Source of the DNA: Sediminibacterium sp.
Lineage (GTDB): Bacteria > Bacteroidota > Bacteroidia > Chitinophagales > Chitinophagaceae
DNA: 64,000 bases
Direction: 5' to 3'
Assembly (NCBI GenBank): GCA_016786865.1
Contig: JAEUVE010000022.1
Coordinates: 165,200 to 229,199, forward strand
Shown: positions 56,463 to 64,000 of the stretch, in pieces
Numbering within the stretch: position 1 is the first letter of the stretch
Layout of the letters: each line of letters opens with the position of its first letter
Notes under the pieces: generated by a model
What the model was told of the DNA's origin: nothing
Seen by the model: only the letters and a program-made list of their open reading frames with translations
Databases searched by the model: none
Program-made: the position numbers and the translations under genes

Positions 56463-57068
56463 ATGCAACCTGCCCCACATCGATATTTCATCATCAACAA
56501 ACCCGTAAACATGGTGTCTCAGTTTGTGAGTACACACCAGGTGGGCTTATTGGGAAACCTGGATTTTGATTTCCCGGAAGGCACACATGCCGTGGGAAGG
56601 CTCGACAGCGACTCAGAGGGATTACTGATTTTGACCACCAACAAAAAAGTAACCAGGCTGCTGTTTCAGGGAGATCAGCCACACAAACGGACCTACCTGG
56701 TACTGGTGAATAACCAGGTAACCTCTTACAACCTGGAACGCCTGAGGGCCGGAGTTGAATTTAAAATACAGGGGGGCATCAGCTACAAAACAGCCCCTTG
56801 CGAAGTAAATATCGTAACCAACCCGGAGATTCACTTTGAATCGCCTTTTCCACTGTCTCCGAGGGTAACCTATACCTGGCTTCGGATTAGCCTTACAGAA
56901 GGCAAATTCCACCAGGTACGTAAAATGATAGCCGCAATCAATCACAGGGTAAAACGGCTGGTTCGGGTAAGCATTGAAGACCTTCAGCTGGGTGATCTTC
57001 CACCCGGCGGTGTAAGGGAGCTGGAAGAAGCAGCATTCTTCCGGCTGCTGAAGATCACTGACTACTGA
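56463..57068 (+). CDS. Pseudouridine synthase, RluE/RsuA-type
   Basis: A 201-residue pseudouridine synthase. It opens YFIINKPVNMVSQFVS and carries the catalytic motif HAVGRLDSDSEGLLILT with Asp48. It has no S4 domain, as in RluE, which modifies U2457 of 23S rRNA in E. coli. The later GKFHQVRKMIAAINHRVKRLVRV (split GKFHQVRKMIAA / INHRVKRLVRV) is the family's conserved end. The target base here is by analogy only. It sits between a histidine kinase and ispH on the same strand. Confidence 0.88.
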   Translation: MQPAPHRYFIINKPVNMVSQFVSTHQVGLLGNLDFDFPEGTHAVGRLDSDSEGLLILTTNKKVTRLLFQGDQPHKRTYLVLVNNQVTSYNLERLRAGVEFKIQGGISYKTAPCEVNIVTNPEIHFESPFPLSPRVTYTWLRISLTEGKFHQVRKMIAAINHRVKRLVRVSIEDLQLGDLPPGGVRELEEAAFFRLLKITDY

Positions 57069-57112
57069 CCCCCGGACCCAACAATTTCCTAACTTAGCGG
57101 TTTATATAAGCA

Positions 57113-58336
57113 ATGAAACAATTCACCATACCCAATATATATCGCAGCCGGCTGATCAGTGGCGTGAAGGAAAAGCGGAAAGCTGCCGATAAACTCAAAA
57201 AAGACTTTACTCCTACCCTGTTGAACCTGGGTCCCCTGCAGATTTATCTGGCCCGCCATTTTGGTTTTTGCTATGGGGTGGAGAACGCAATTGAAATTGC
57301 CTTCAACACCATCAGCAACAACCCGGATAAAAACATTTATTTGCTCAGCGAAATGATCCACAATCCGCGGGTTAATGCAGATCTCCAGGAAAGAGGAGTA
57401 CGTTTTTTGCAAGATACTTACGGCAAACAGATCATTCCATTTGAAACCCTTACTGCAGATGATGTGGTGATCATCCCTGCTTTTGGAACCACATTGGAAA
57501 TTGAGGAACTGCTTCGCTCCAAAGGAATAGCTGTTGAAAAATACAATACAACCTGCCCCTTTGTAGAAAAAGTATGGAACAGAAGTGAACAGATTGCACA
57601 AAAGGGATACAGCATTGTGGTACATGGGAAACCCAAACACGAGGAAACCAGGGCCACTTTTTCGCATGCCTCTGCCAATACCCCTACTGTTGTGGTAAAT
57701 GATATGGCAGAAACCATTGAACTGGCCAAATACATGACAGGCCAAAAGCCTGCAGCAAACTTTTACACCGAATTTAAGGGAAGGTATTCCGAAGGATTTG
57801 ATATCAGCAAAGACCTACAGCGAATTGGTGTGGTGAATCAAACCACACAGCTGGCCACCGACACACAGGCAATTTCGGATTACCTGAAAGAAGTGATCCG
57901 GAATCATTACCAGCTCAATGAAAGCAATATTGGGGAGCGTTTTGCAGATACCAGAGATACCCTTTGCTATGCAACCAACGACAACCAGACTGCGGTTACA
58001 GGAATGCTGAACACGCCTGCCGATATAGCCATCGTTATTGGCGGACACAATAGCAGCAACAGTTCGCACCTGGTGGAACTCTGTGAAGCAAAACGAACAA
58101 CTTACTTCATAGACCATCCCGACAAACTAATCAGCAAGGACCATATTCTTCATTGTAACTGGAAAACCAAAGAGCTCAGTGAGATCACCAACTACCTGCC
58201 TGCCGGCAGTCCTGTAAAAATACTGATCACCAGTGGCGCAAGCTGCCCGGATGCCATTGTTGAACAGGTTATCCGCAAACTCGCATCCTTCTACAATGCA
58301 GAGGATCGTGTAGACGCTTTTATTGAAACCCTATAA
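57113..58336 (+). CDS. ispH: 4-hydroxy-3-methylbut-2-enyl diphosphate reductase, long form
   Basis: IspH (407 residues) makes isopentenyl and dimethylallyl diphosphate at a [4Fe-4S] cluster in the last MEP step. The three cluster cysteines are Cys53 (FGFCYGVENAIE), Cys148 (YNTTCPFVEKVW) and Cys378 (SGASCPDAIVE). Substrate motifs HGKPKHEET and ATFSHA are present. It is about 100 residues longer than the proteobacterial enzyme because of an N-terminal extension and insertions, the plant/cyanobacterial-like form usual in this phylum. A TAACTTAG near-consensus -7 lies at 57090-57097. Confidence 0.95.
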   Translation: MKQFTIPNIYRSRLISGVKEKRKAADKLKKDFTPTLLNLGPLQIYLARHFGFCYGVENAIEIAFNTISNNPDKNIYLLSEMIHNPRVNADLQERGVRFLQDTYGKQIIPFETLTADDVVIIPAFGTTLEIEELLRSKGIAVEKYNTTCPFVEKVWNRSEQIAQKGYSIVVHGKPKHEETRATFSHASANTPTVVVNDMAETIELAKYMTGQKPAANFYTEFKGRYSEGFDISKDLQRIGVVNQTTQLATDTQAISDYLKEVIRNHYQLNESNIGERFADTRDTLCYATNDNQTAVTGMLNTPADIAIVIGGHNSSNSSHLVELCEAKRTTYFIDHPDKLISKDHILHCNWKTKELSEITNYLPAGSPVKILITSGASCPDAIVEQVIRKLASFYNAEDRVDAFIETL

Positions 58337-58340
58337 ACAA

Positions 58341-58374
58341 ACGGGCCGGTAAAACCCTGGTTCCACCGGCCCGT
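58341..58374. terminator. Hairpin between ispH and the efflux adaptor gene
   Basis: ACGGGCCGGT and ACCGGCCCGT are perfect 10-base complements separated by 14 bases that can extend the stem (AACC with GGTT). T-runs are short on both strands, so it may be a bidirectional terminator between the convergent genes. Confidence 0.6.
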
Positions 58375-58393
58375 TCTATTCGCAAAGCTTTAT

Positions 58394-59524
58394 TTATTCA
58401 GCCTTATTTTTCAGCATTCCCAAAAGCCGGTAAGTATTCTTGGTTACAAAGCGGGCCTGGTTCAGGTCCAGTGACCCACTGTCGGTCAGGGCAACCATTC
58501 CATTCTGACGGGTGCCTGTTTTTACAGAAACCATTTCAAAATTATGCGGATCCTTAACAACAAAAGCATATTCTTTTCCTTCATATCGCACAACCGCTTC
58601 TTCGGGAACTACTTTGGTTGGTTTGGCGGCCAGCTGAAAACTGCCTGTCAAAAACATACCAGGCAACAACTCATGATTGGCATTTTCAAAATGGCAGTGT
58701 ACCAGGCCTGATCTGGTTTCATCAATGTTCTTGGTAGCAAGCAATACTTCTACCTCGTATTTCTTTGCCGGATTGTTGGCCAGTGTTACATAGGCTTTCA
58801 TGCCTTTTTCTATCAAAGGCATGTCTTTTTCAAAAACAGTAAGCGCTGCATGAATATCATCCGGGTTCACCAGTTCGAACAATACATCGGAAGGATTTAC
58901 ATACTTGCCAATGTTCACATTCACTTTACTTACAAAACCGGTAATCGGTGCACGCAATTCTACTGAACGGGAAATTTTAGAAACAGTCAGGTGTTCGGGT
59001 TCAATGCCAATGATACGGAGTTTTTCTTCCAGACTCTTGATCATTACCTGAACCATTTTGTATTCACTTAAAGCCTGCTGATAACTTTTCTTGCTGGTGG
59101 CTTCATTTTCGCTCAGCTCCTTCTGGCGTTGCATATCTGCTGCCAGGTATTCCATCTTGGCCTTGTCTACCAGGTAATCCTGTTGCAGCTGCACAAAACT
59201 TTGGTCTTCAATCAGCGCAATTACTTCACCTTTCTTAACACTCATACCAGGAAGAAGCTGTGTTTTCTTCAGGTATCCTCCCAAAGGAAAGCTTACAGAT
59301 ATCATGCTCTGTGGCGGCACATCCACCTTACCATTTACTGTAATGGTTTCGTGCAGTGTTTGTTCACTTGCAGCCGCAAGCTGCAGATCAGCCTGCTTTA
59401 GTTGCAGGTCGGTAAGGGTAAGGGTGGTGAGTTCCTTTACCGGAGCTTTTTCTTCCGGTTCAGCTTTTTTTCCCGAGCAACTGATCAGGACAAACAACAG
59501 AAAAATATAGGGAATCGTTCTCAT
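58394..59524 (-). CDS. Efflux RND periplasmic adaptor lipoprotein (CusB/CzcB-like)
   Basis: The 376-residue protein starts with a lipoprotein signal (FLLFVLISCSGKK, Cys at about 16). It has the adaptor order: a lipoyl-like segment (SVSFPLGGYLKKTQLLPGMSV, split SVSFPLGGYL / KKTQLLPGMSV), an alpha-hairpin (about 105-170, AKMEYLAADMQRQKELSENEA, split AKMEYLAADMQRQ / KELSENEA), then beta-barrel and membrane-proximal parts (ELRAPITGFVSKVNVNIGKYV, split ELRAPITGFVSK / VNVNIGKYV). It connects an RND pump to an outer-membrane channel. It starts 11 bases after the RND-TolC fusion on the same strand. The exported metal is not indicated by sequence. Confidence 0.9.
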   Translation of the reverse strand: MRTIPYIFLLFVLISCSGKKAEPEEKAPVKELTTLTLTDLQLKQADLQLAAASEQTLHETITVNGKVDVPPQSMISVSFPLGGYLKKTQLLPGMSVKKGEVIALIEDQSFVQLQQDYLVDKAKMEYLAADMQRQKELSENEATSKKSYQQALSEYKMVQVMIKSLEEKLRIIGIEPEHLTVSKISRSVELRAPITGFVSKVNVNIGKYVNPSDVLFELVNPDDIHAALTVFEKDMPLIEKGMKAYVTLANNPAKKYEVEVLLATKNIDETRSGLVHCHFENANHELLPGMFLTGSFQLAAKPTKVVPEEAVVRYEGKEYAFVVKDPHNFEMVSVKTGTRQNGMVALTDSGSLDLNQARFVTKNTYRLLGMLKNKAE

Positions 59525-59535
59525 GACTGGTATAA

Positions 59536-62500
59536 TTAGTTGTTGAATAAATAGTTTAATTCGGATTCTGCAATGTTCAGCTGGCGCAGCGATTCAATGT
59601 ACTGGCTCCGGATGGCGATGGCCTGGTTCAGCAACATCCCCCACTCGATATAATTGATCTGTCCGTTTTTGTAATTCAGGTTGGCTGTACGGATGATCAC
59701 TTCGGCCTGTTGCCGCGCACTTTTCTCGTAGTATAAAACAGCTTTCCCGAATTTTTCATAGTCCTGCCAGGCTTTGTCCAGTCTGGTCTGAAGCTGCACG
59801 ACTGCCGCTTGTGTGCTGGCTGCTGCAACCGCTTCATTGGCTCTTGCCGCATTCACTTTCTGCTTTTGTGCCTTCGTAAATACAGGAACTGCCATACCCA
59901 GTGTAACCGAAGAAAACCGGTCGCCAAACCGAAACTGCTTCTCCGTTCTGTCGCCCAACATCTGCCAGCCATTCAGCGACTGATTTACATAACCCAACTG
60001 CCAGTCGGGTTTCATCCTTGCTTTGGCCAGATCGGTTTCGGCCGCAGCCTGTTCCTGCTGCTTTTGATACCAGGTAATGGTCGGGTTGGTTTTCCAGCGG
60101 GCAGAATCGAACAGTTTCAGTTCCGAACTCAAAGGATCCTGCGCCACAATACGCGCATCCGCCTGAAGCAACAATCCCAGTTGCAACTGAACTGCATGAA
60201 AATCGGCTTCCTGCATACTGATCTGCAACTTATTTTGCATCACCATATTATCGATGGAAGTTTTCTCCAGCAGATTCGCTTCCCCTTTTTCCAATCGCAG
60301 GGTGGCTATGCGCTGATAGCCTGCAAAAATAGAATCTACCTGATTCAGCAGTAAAAGATTGGATTGGTAATACTGGAGTTGAACATAGAGTTGTCTTGCC
60401 AGTCTTTTAACATCCATCACCTGAACAGCAGTATTGACCTTGGCTGTTTCCAGAAATGCCTCAAACAGATTTTTCTGTTTCTGGTACAACATGCCCGAGC
60501 TAAAAGGCTGCAGGATACTGATCTTGGCATCGAAGCCTGCTGCTGAATTGTAATTTCCGATTTCTGAACCAAACTGTGTTTTGGGAATATCCCTGGCAGT
60601 AGCAGGGAGTATGCCATAATACTTCTCCTGCAAGCGGCTCACCTGTAAACCGGGCGCTTTTTCTACAGCCAGCTGTAATACTTCTTCCAGGTGCATTTTA
60701 CGTACCGGAGTCTCGGATAAACCAGGTGTTTGTGCAGTTAAACTGCCGCACAAAACCATCACGCCGATGGTAATTAATGCCTTCATATGTTGGTGTTTGC
60801 TTTTTTGGCTTCTGCGATCAAATAGCATATATAAACAAGGCAATACCGCCAGGGTAAGCACCGTAGCTGTTAACAGCCCTCCAATCACTACGGTTGCCAG
60901 TGGTCTTTGCACTTCGGCGCCTGCGCCATTGCTCAGTGCCATAGGAAGGAAGCCTAGGGATGCCACCGAAGCCGTCATCAGGATCGGACGCAACCTTGCT
61001 TCTGTTGCCTTTACTACAATGTCTTTTACAGGAGACTCATCGGTGGTCCTTAACCTTACAATTTCGGTAATCAATACAATACCATTCAATACGGCCACAC
61101 CAAACAAGGCAATAAACCCTACACCGGCAGAAATACTGAACGGCATATCTCTTAACCACAAGCTAAATACGCCACCCGTTGCCGACAATGGAATGGCAGA
61201 GAAAATGAGTAATCCATATTTAATTTTATTGAAAGCAAAATAGAGCAGCACAAAAATCAACAACAGGGCAACCGGCAAAGCAATAGCCAAACGGTTGGTT
61301 GCATTTTGCAAATTTTCATATTGACCACCGTACGTAATGGAATAACCTGCCGGCAATTGAATATGTGATTTCACTTTCTGCTGTAACTCTTCTACAATAG
61401 ACTGCACATCTCGTCCGCGCACATTGAACCCTACCATGATTCTTCTTCTTGCTTCTTCTCGCTGAATCTGATAAGGACCTTCTTTCATTTCAACGGTTGC
61501 CAGTTCGTACAGGGGAACCTGCAATCCATCTGCAACGCCAATCATCAGGTTATTGAGATTGGAGATATCGCCCTTCTGTTCATTGCTTAACCGCACAACC
61601 AGGTCGTAGCGCTTATCGCCTTCAAACACTTCCCCAGCCTTACTGCCGGCATAAGCCGCCTGCACAATGCGGTTGATTTCCATTACAGAAGCGCCGTAAC
61701 GGGCAATGGCATCTCTTTTATAGGTAATCACCATCTGTGGTACACCTGTAACCGTTTCCACATACAGATCCTTGGCGCCTTCTACCTGGTTAATCAGCAA
61801 TCCCATTCTTTCAGCCATAGCAGCCAGTGAATCCAGGTCGTCACCAAATATTTTACAAACCACATCCTGTCTTGCCCCTGTCATGAGTTCATTGAAGCGC
61901 ATTTGCACCGGAAACTGGAAACCGGTAGTTACCCCGGGAACCTGCTGCAGGGCATTGCTCATGCGTTCTGCCAGCTGGTCGAATGTTTTGGCACTGGTCC
62001 ATTCTTTTTTGTCTTTGAGGATCACCATCATATCCGCAGCTTCCAATGGCATTGGATCGGTAGGAATTTCTCCTGAACCAATTTTAGTAACCACTTTTTT
62101 TACCTCAGGAAATGAATCCAGCAGGACCCTGGCAGTTTTCTGAACCGCATCCACCGTGTTAGACAGTGAGGATCCGGTAAGCAACCTGGTTTCCACGGCA
62201 AAATCACCCTCTTCCAGTTTGGGAATAAACTCTCCGCCCAACGTGGTCATGATGTAAAATGCCACGGCAAAAAGTGCCACACTCACCGATACTATTGTTT
62301 TAGGAAAGTTCAGCACCTTACGTAATAAAGGGGTGTACCAGTTGGTAACCTTCTCCATCATCCTGTCGGATAAACTTGGCTTTACGCCCAGCTTCTTGCT
62401 CAGGAACAGCGAACTCATCATCGGAATATAGGTCAACGACAACAGAAAAGCACCCAGGATTGCAAAGGAAACCGTTTCTGCCATCGGGCGGAACATTTTA

Positions 62501-63861
62501 CCTTCAATGCCTTCCAGTGTGAGTACGGGCAGGTACACCACCAGGATGATGATCTGCCCGAAGGCAGCTGCATTCATCATTTTTTTGGAACTGCCCGCCA
62601 CTTCTTCATCCATCTCATGCTGACTCAATACTGCATTACCTACCCCTCTGTGCCGGATACCAAAATGCAGTTTGTGCAGAACAGCTTCTACAATAATAAC
62701 CCCGCCATCAACCAGCAAACCAAAGTCGAGTGCACCCAGGCTCATGAGGTTACCACTGGTTCCTGCCAGGTTCATCATGATCATGGCAAACAGCAGCGAC
62801 AAAGGAATTACAGAAGCTACAATAAAGCCAGCGCGGAGATTTCCCAGGAAAATAACCAGTACAAATACCACAATCAGGGCACCTTCTATCAGGTTGGTCT
62901 TTACCGTTCCAATGGCATTGTCTACCATTTTAGTCCGGTCCAGGAAGGGTTCGATTATCACACCTTCCGGTAAGGATGCTTCGATGGTTTTGATTTTTTC
63001 TTTGATATTATGAATGACCTCGTTGCTGTTGCCCCCCTTCAGCATCATTACTACAGCGCCGGGTACTTCTCCATCCGCACCGTACACGGTAGCACCATAC
63101 CGGATGGCCTGGCCGTAACGCACAACAGCAATATTCTTGATCAGAACCGGAATGGATCCATTCACTCTTTTCACTACAATATTCTCCATATCGGCAAGGT
63201 TCTTAACCAAACCTTCCGTACGAATGAACAGTACATTGGGTCCTTTTTCAATGTAGGCCCCCCCCGCATTCTGGTTATTGTCCTGCAAAGCAGCAAATAC
63301 GTCGGATATGGTGAGCCCGAAGCTTTTCAGCTGATCTGTTTTCACCGCTACTTCATATTGCTTCAACGATCCGCCAAAACTGCTCACGTCCGCCACCCCT
63401 CTGGTACCAAGGAGTTGCCGGCGAACAATCCAGTCCTGTATGGACCGGAGTTCCATTAAACTGTATTTACCTTCGTAGCCCGGCTTGGCTTTAACCACGT
63501 ATTGAAAAATCTCTCCAAGCCCGGTTGTAACAGGGCCCATTTCTGGTGTACCCATACCGGCAGGAATCTGCGACTGAACAGTAATCAGGCGCTCACTGAT
63601 TTGCTGACGCGCCCAATAAACATCGGTGGCATCATCAAATACCACCGTAACAATACTCAACCCAAAGCGGGAAAAACTTCTTTGTTCTTTGATACCCGGA
63701 ACATTGCGGGTAGCCTGTTCTACAGGCACAGTAATAAAGCGTTCTACATCCGGCGCTCCCAAACCGGGAGAAACCGTGATCACCATTACCTGGTTATTGG
63801 TGATATCCGGAACCGCATCAATTGGCAGCTTCAGTAGGGAAATGATCCCATAAATGATCAA
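59536..63861 (-). CDS. HME-RND permease (CzcA/CusA type) fused to a TolC-type outer-membrane factor, N-terminus truncated
   Basis: One 1441-residue frame contains an RND permease (to about 1020) and a TolC-like domain (about 1026-1441). The RND part has LPIDAVPDITNNQV, the HME motif LDFGLLVDGGVIIVE and the usual two sets of helices and large periplasmic loops. The junction (KSKHQHMKALITI) is followed by a signal-peptide-like segment ending LTAQ, then tandem helical hairpins of an outer-membrane factor. The frame starts with TTG and an in-frame TGA lies six bases upstream. Homologues have about 23 more residues including the start of helix 1, which are missing because foreign sequence begins at about 63862. 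The pump is probably inactive or misdirected. Confidence 0.85.
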   Translation of the reverse strand: MIIYGIISLLKLPIDAVPDITNNQVMVITVSPGLGAPDVERFITVPVEQATRNVPGIKEQRSFSRFGLSIVTVVFDDATDVYWARQQISERLITVQSQIPAGMGTPEMGPVTTGLGEIFQYVVKAKPGYEGKYSLMELRSIQDWIVRRQLLGTRGVADVSSFGGSLKQYEVAVKTDQLKSFGLTISDVFAALQDNNQNAGGAYIEKGPNVLFIRTEGLVKNLADMENIVVKRVNGSIPVLIKNIAVVRYGQAIRYGATVYGADGEVPGAVVMMLKGGNSNEVIHNIKEKIKTIEASLPEGVIIEPFLDRTKMVDNAIGTVKTNLIEGALIVVFVLVIFLGNLRAGFIVASVIPLSLLFAMIMMNLAGTSGNLMSLGALDFGLLVDGGVIIVEAVLHKLHFGIRHRGVGNAVLSQHEMDEEVAGSSKKMMNAAAFGQIIILVVYLPVLTLEGIEGKMFRPMAETVSFAILGAFLLSLTYIPMMSSLFLSKKLGVKPSLSDRMMEKVTNWYTPLLRKVLNFPKTIVSVSVALFAVAFYIMTTLGGEFIPKLEEGDFAVETRLLTGSSLSNTVDAVQKTARVLLDSFPEVKKVVTKIGSGEIPTDPMPLEAADMMVILKDKKEWTSAKTFDQLAERMSNALQQVPGVTTGFQFPVQMRFNELMTGARQDVVCKIFGDDLDSLAAMAERMGLLINQVEGAKDLYVETVTGVPQMVITYKRDAIARYGASVMEINRIVQAAYAGSKAGEVFEGDKRYDLVVRLSNEQKGDISNLNNLMIGVADGLQVPLYELATVEMKEGPYQIQREEARRRIMVGFNVRGRDVQSIVEELQQKVKSHIQLPAGYSITYGGQYENLQNATNRLAIALPVALLLIFVLLYFAFNKIKYGLLIFSAIPLSATGGVFSLWLRDMPFSISAGVGFIALFGVAVLNGIVLITEIVRLRTTDESPVKDIVVKATEARLRPILMTASVASLGFLPMALSNGAGAEVQRPLATVVIGGLLTATVLTLAVLPCLYMLFDRRSQKSKHQHMKALITIGVMVLCGSLTAQTPGLSETPVRKMHLEEVLQLAVEKAPGLQVSRLQEKYYGILPATARDIPKTQFGSEIGNYNSAAGFDAKISILQPFSSGMLYQKQKNLFEAFLETAKVNTAVQVMDVKRLARQLYVQLQYYQSNLLLLNQVDSIFAGYQRIATLRLEKGEANLLEKTSIDNMVMQNKLQISMQEADFHAVQLQLGLLLQADARIVAQDPLSSELKLFDSARWKTNPTITWYQKQQEQAAAETDLAKARMKPDWQLGYVNQSLNGWQMLGDRTEKQFRFGDRFSSVTLGMAVPVFTKAQKQKVNAARANEAVAAASTQAAVVQLQTRLDKAWQDYEKFGKAVLYYEKSARQQAEVIIRTANLNYKNGQINYIEWGMLLNQAIAIRSQYIESLRQLNIAESELNYLFNN
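60730..60786 (-). other. Internal signal-peptide-like segment between RND and TolC domains
   Basis: This codes for MKALITIGVMVLCGSLTAQ, a Met-Lys head, a hydrophobic core and an Ala-Gln end as in a type I signal peptide. It begins with ATG in frame, just after the positively charged linker RRSQKSKHQH. It could serve as a thirteenth membrane segment, a cleavage site or an internal start. Confidence 0.6.
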
Positions 63862-64000
63862 GGATCAAGCCTAATTCTTGGGGGTAAAGAAAAAAAAGAG
63901 TTGATTTGCGGTTACTAAATCTGTATCCGTTTTGCAAGACACTTACCAAACCCTCGTCCAATTTCTATTACCTGAAGGCCTTCTTGATTATTTTGAATTA
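63862..64000 (+). mobile_element. Left end of a probable insertion sequence interrupting the RND gene
   Basis: Homology to the RND N-terminus stops near 63862 and an unrelated sequence begins. A tandem GATCAAG pair (63856-63869) straddles the junction. The sequence AAGCCTAATTCTTGGGGG may be part of a terminal inverted repeat. Seventy bases in, an ORF on the plus strand opens whose start resembles the N-region protein of ISAon1-type elements. The other end lies outside the window, so boundaries and family are tentative. Confidence 0.55.
63932..64000 (+). CDS. ISAon1-type transposase N-region protein, partial
   Basis: From a TTG at 63932 the frame reads to the window edge as MQDTYQTLVQFLLPEGLLDY followed by FEL. 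I recognise LLPEGLLDYFEL as the hallmark start of the short first ORF of ISAon1-family elements in Bacteroidota. An in-frame TGA lies at 63902-63904. Only 23 residues are visible, so the call rests on this motif. The gene is on the strand opposite to the interrupted RND gene. Confidence 0.55.
   Translation, partial: MQDTYQTLVQFLLPEGLLDYFEL

Noticed and set aside
63856..63869. Tandem GATCAAG as target-site duplication of the insertion sequence
   Set aside because: A true duplication would flank the element on both sides. Two adjacent copies cannot show this without the far end.
63915..64000. Minus-strand open stretch ending at 63915 that could be a partial gene
   Set aside because: It has no recognisable motif and overlaps the plus-strand ORF that resembles an ISAon1 N-region protein.

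Overview
The window is a densely packed chromosomal stretch of a Bacteroidota bacterium, most likely a member of the Chitinophagaceae. This is inferred from gene content and signals, not from a database search. The signals are: TAnnTTTG-type -7 promoter elements, some with an upstream TTTG; a tmRNA whose tag reads GNTQYAMAA; a single-anchor SdhC next to fumarate-reductase-like SdhA/SdhB; a long-form IspH; a lysine/alanine-rich histone H1-like protein; a DUF3667 protein; a CarboxypepD-type TonB receptor; and an RND permease fused to a TolC-type protein. Most of the window is housekeeping. No phage, CRISPR array, rRNA or ordinary tRNA gene was found.

Layout. 1-2441 (minus): fbp, a lipoprotein, an ABC-2 ATPase and a DinB/YfiT protein cut by the left edge. 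2562-3830: aspartate kinase. 3846-8897 (minus): L,D-transpeptidase, M14 peptidase and a YkpA/YbiT-type ABC-F protein with one degenerate ATP site. 9045-12202: Tat-exported phosphoesterase, then tsaD and a MacB-like permease on the minus strand. 12441-15982: sdhCAB. 16045-20844: oligopeptidase B, tRNA methyltransferase, lipoprotein, crcB, ppa, a half-size TSUP transporter and a 50-residue membrane protein. 20931-24019: NlpC/P60 hydrolase, an ECF sigma factor with a membrane partner, a DUF985 cupin and a bactofilin. 24147-27191: a large secreted Asp-box (sortilin-like) protein.

27388-33434 is the most accessory-looking block: a minus-strand set of secreted phosphodiesterase, AraC regulator, PAS-LuxR regulator and TonB receptor. 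33591-38158 (minus): tmRNA, rseP, dxr and a GH3 protein. 38255-40972: rplU-rpmA, the H1-like protein and a PolX-like protein whose polymerase active site looks lost. 40969-46620 (minus): DUF3667 protein, mazG and a 1246-residue NtrY-like kinase. 46723-51349: S9 peptidase, Gfo/Idh/MocA oxidoreductase and AlkD-like protein. 51400-54565: fsa, SRP RNA, an FKBP isomerase and a Uup-type ABC-F protein. 54628-58336: histidine kinase, RluE-like pseudouridine synthase and ispH.

58394-64000 (minus): a metal-efflux-type pair, adaptor lipoprotein plus RND-TolC fusion. The first ~20 residues of the RND part are missing. The reading frame ends against what looks like the left end of an insertion sequence on the plus strand, whose first ORF resembles the N-region protein of ISAon1-type elements.

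The observations most worth a second look are the RND-TolC fusion with an internal signal-peptide-like segment, its apparent disruption at the right edge, the coordinated decay of one ATP site in the YkpA-like ABC-F protein, the loss of the catalytic acids in the PolX-like protein, and the expanding 27/54-bp repeat of the H1-like gene. I found no clear multi-gene defence or other novel system.
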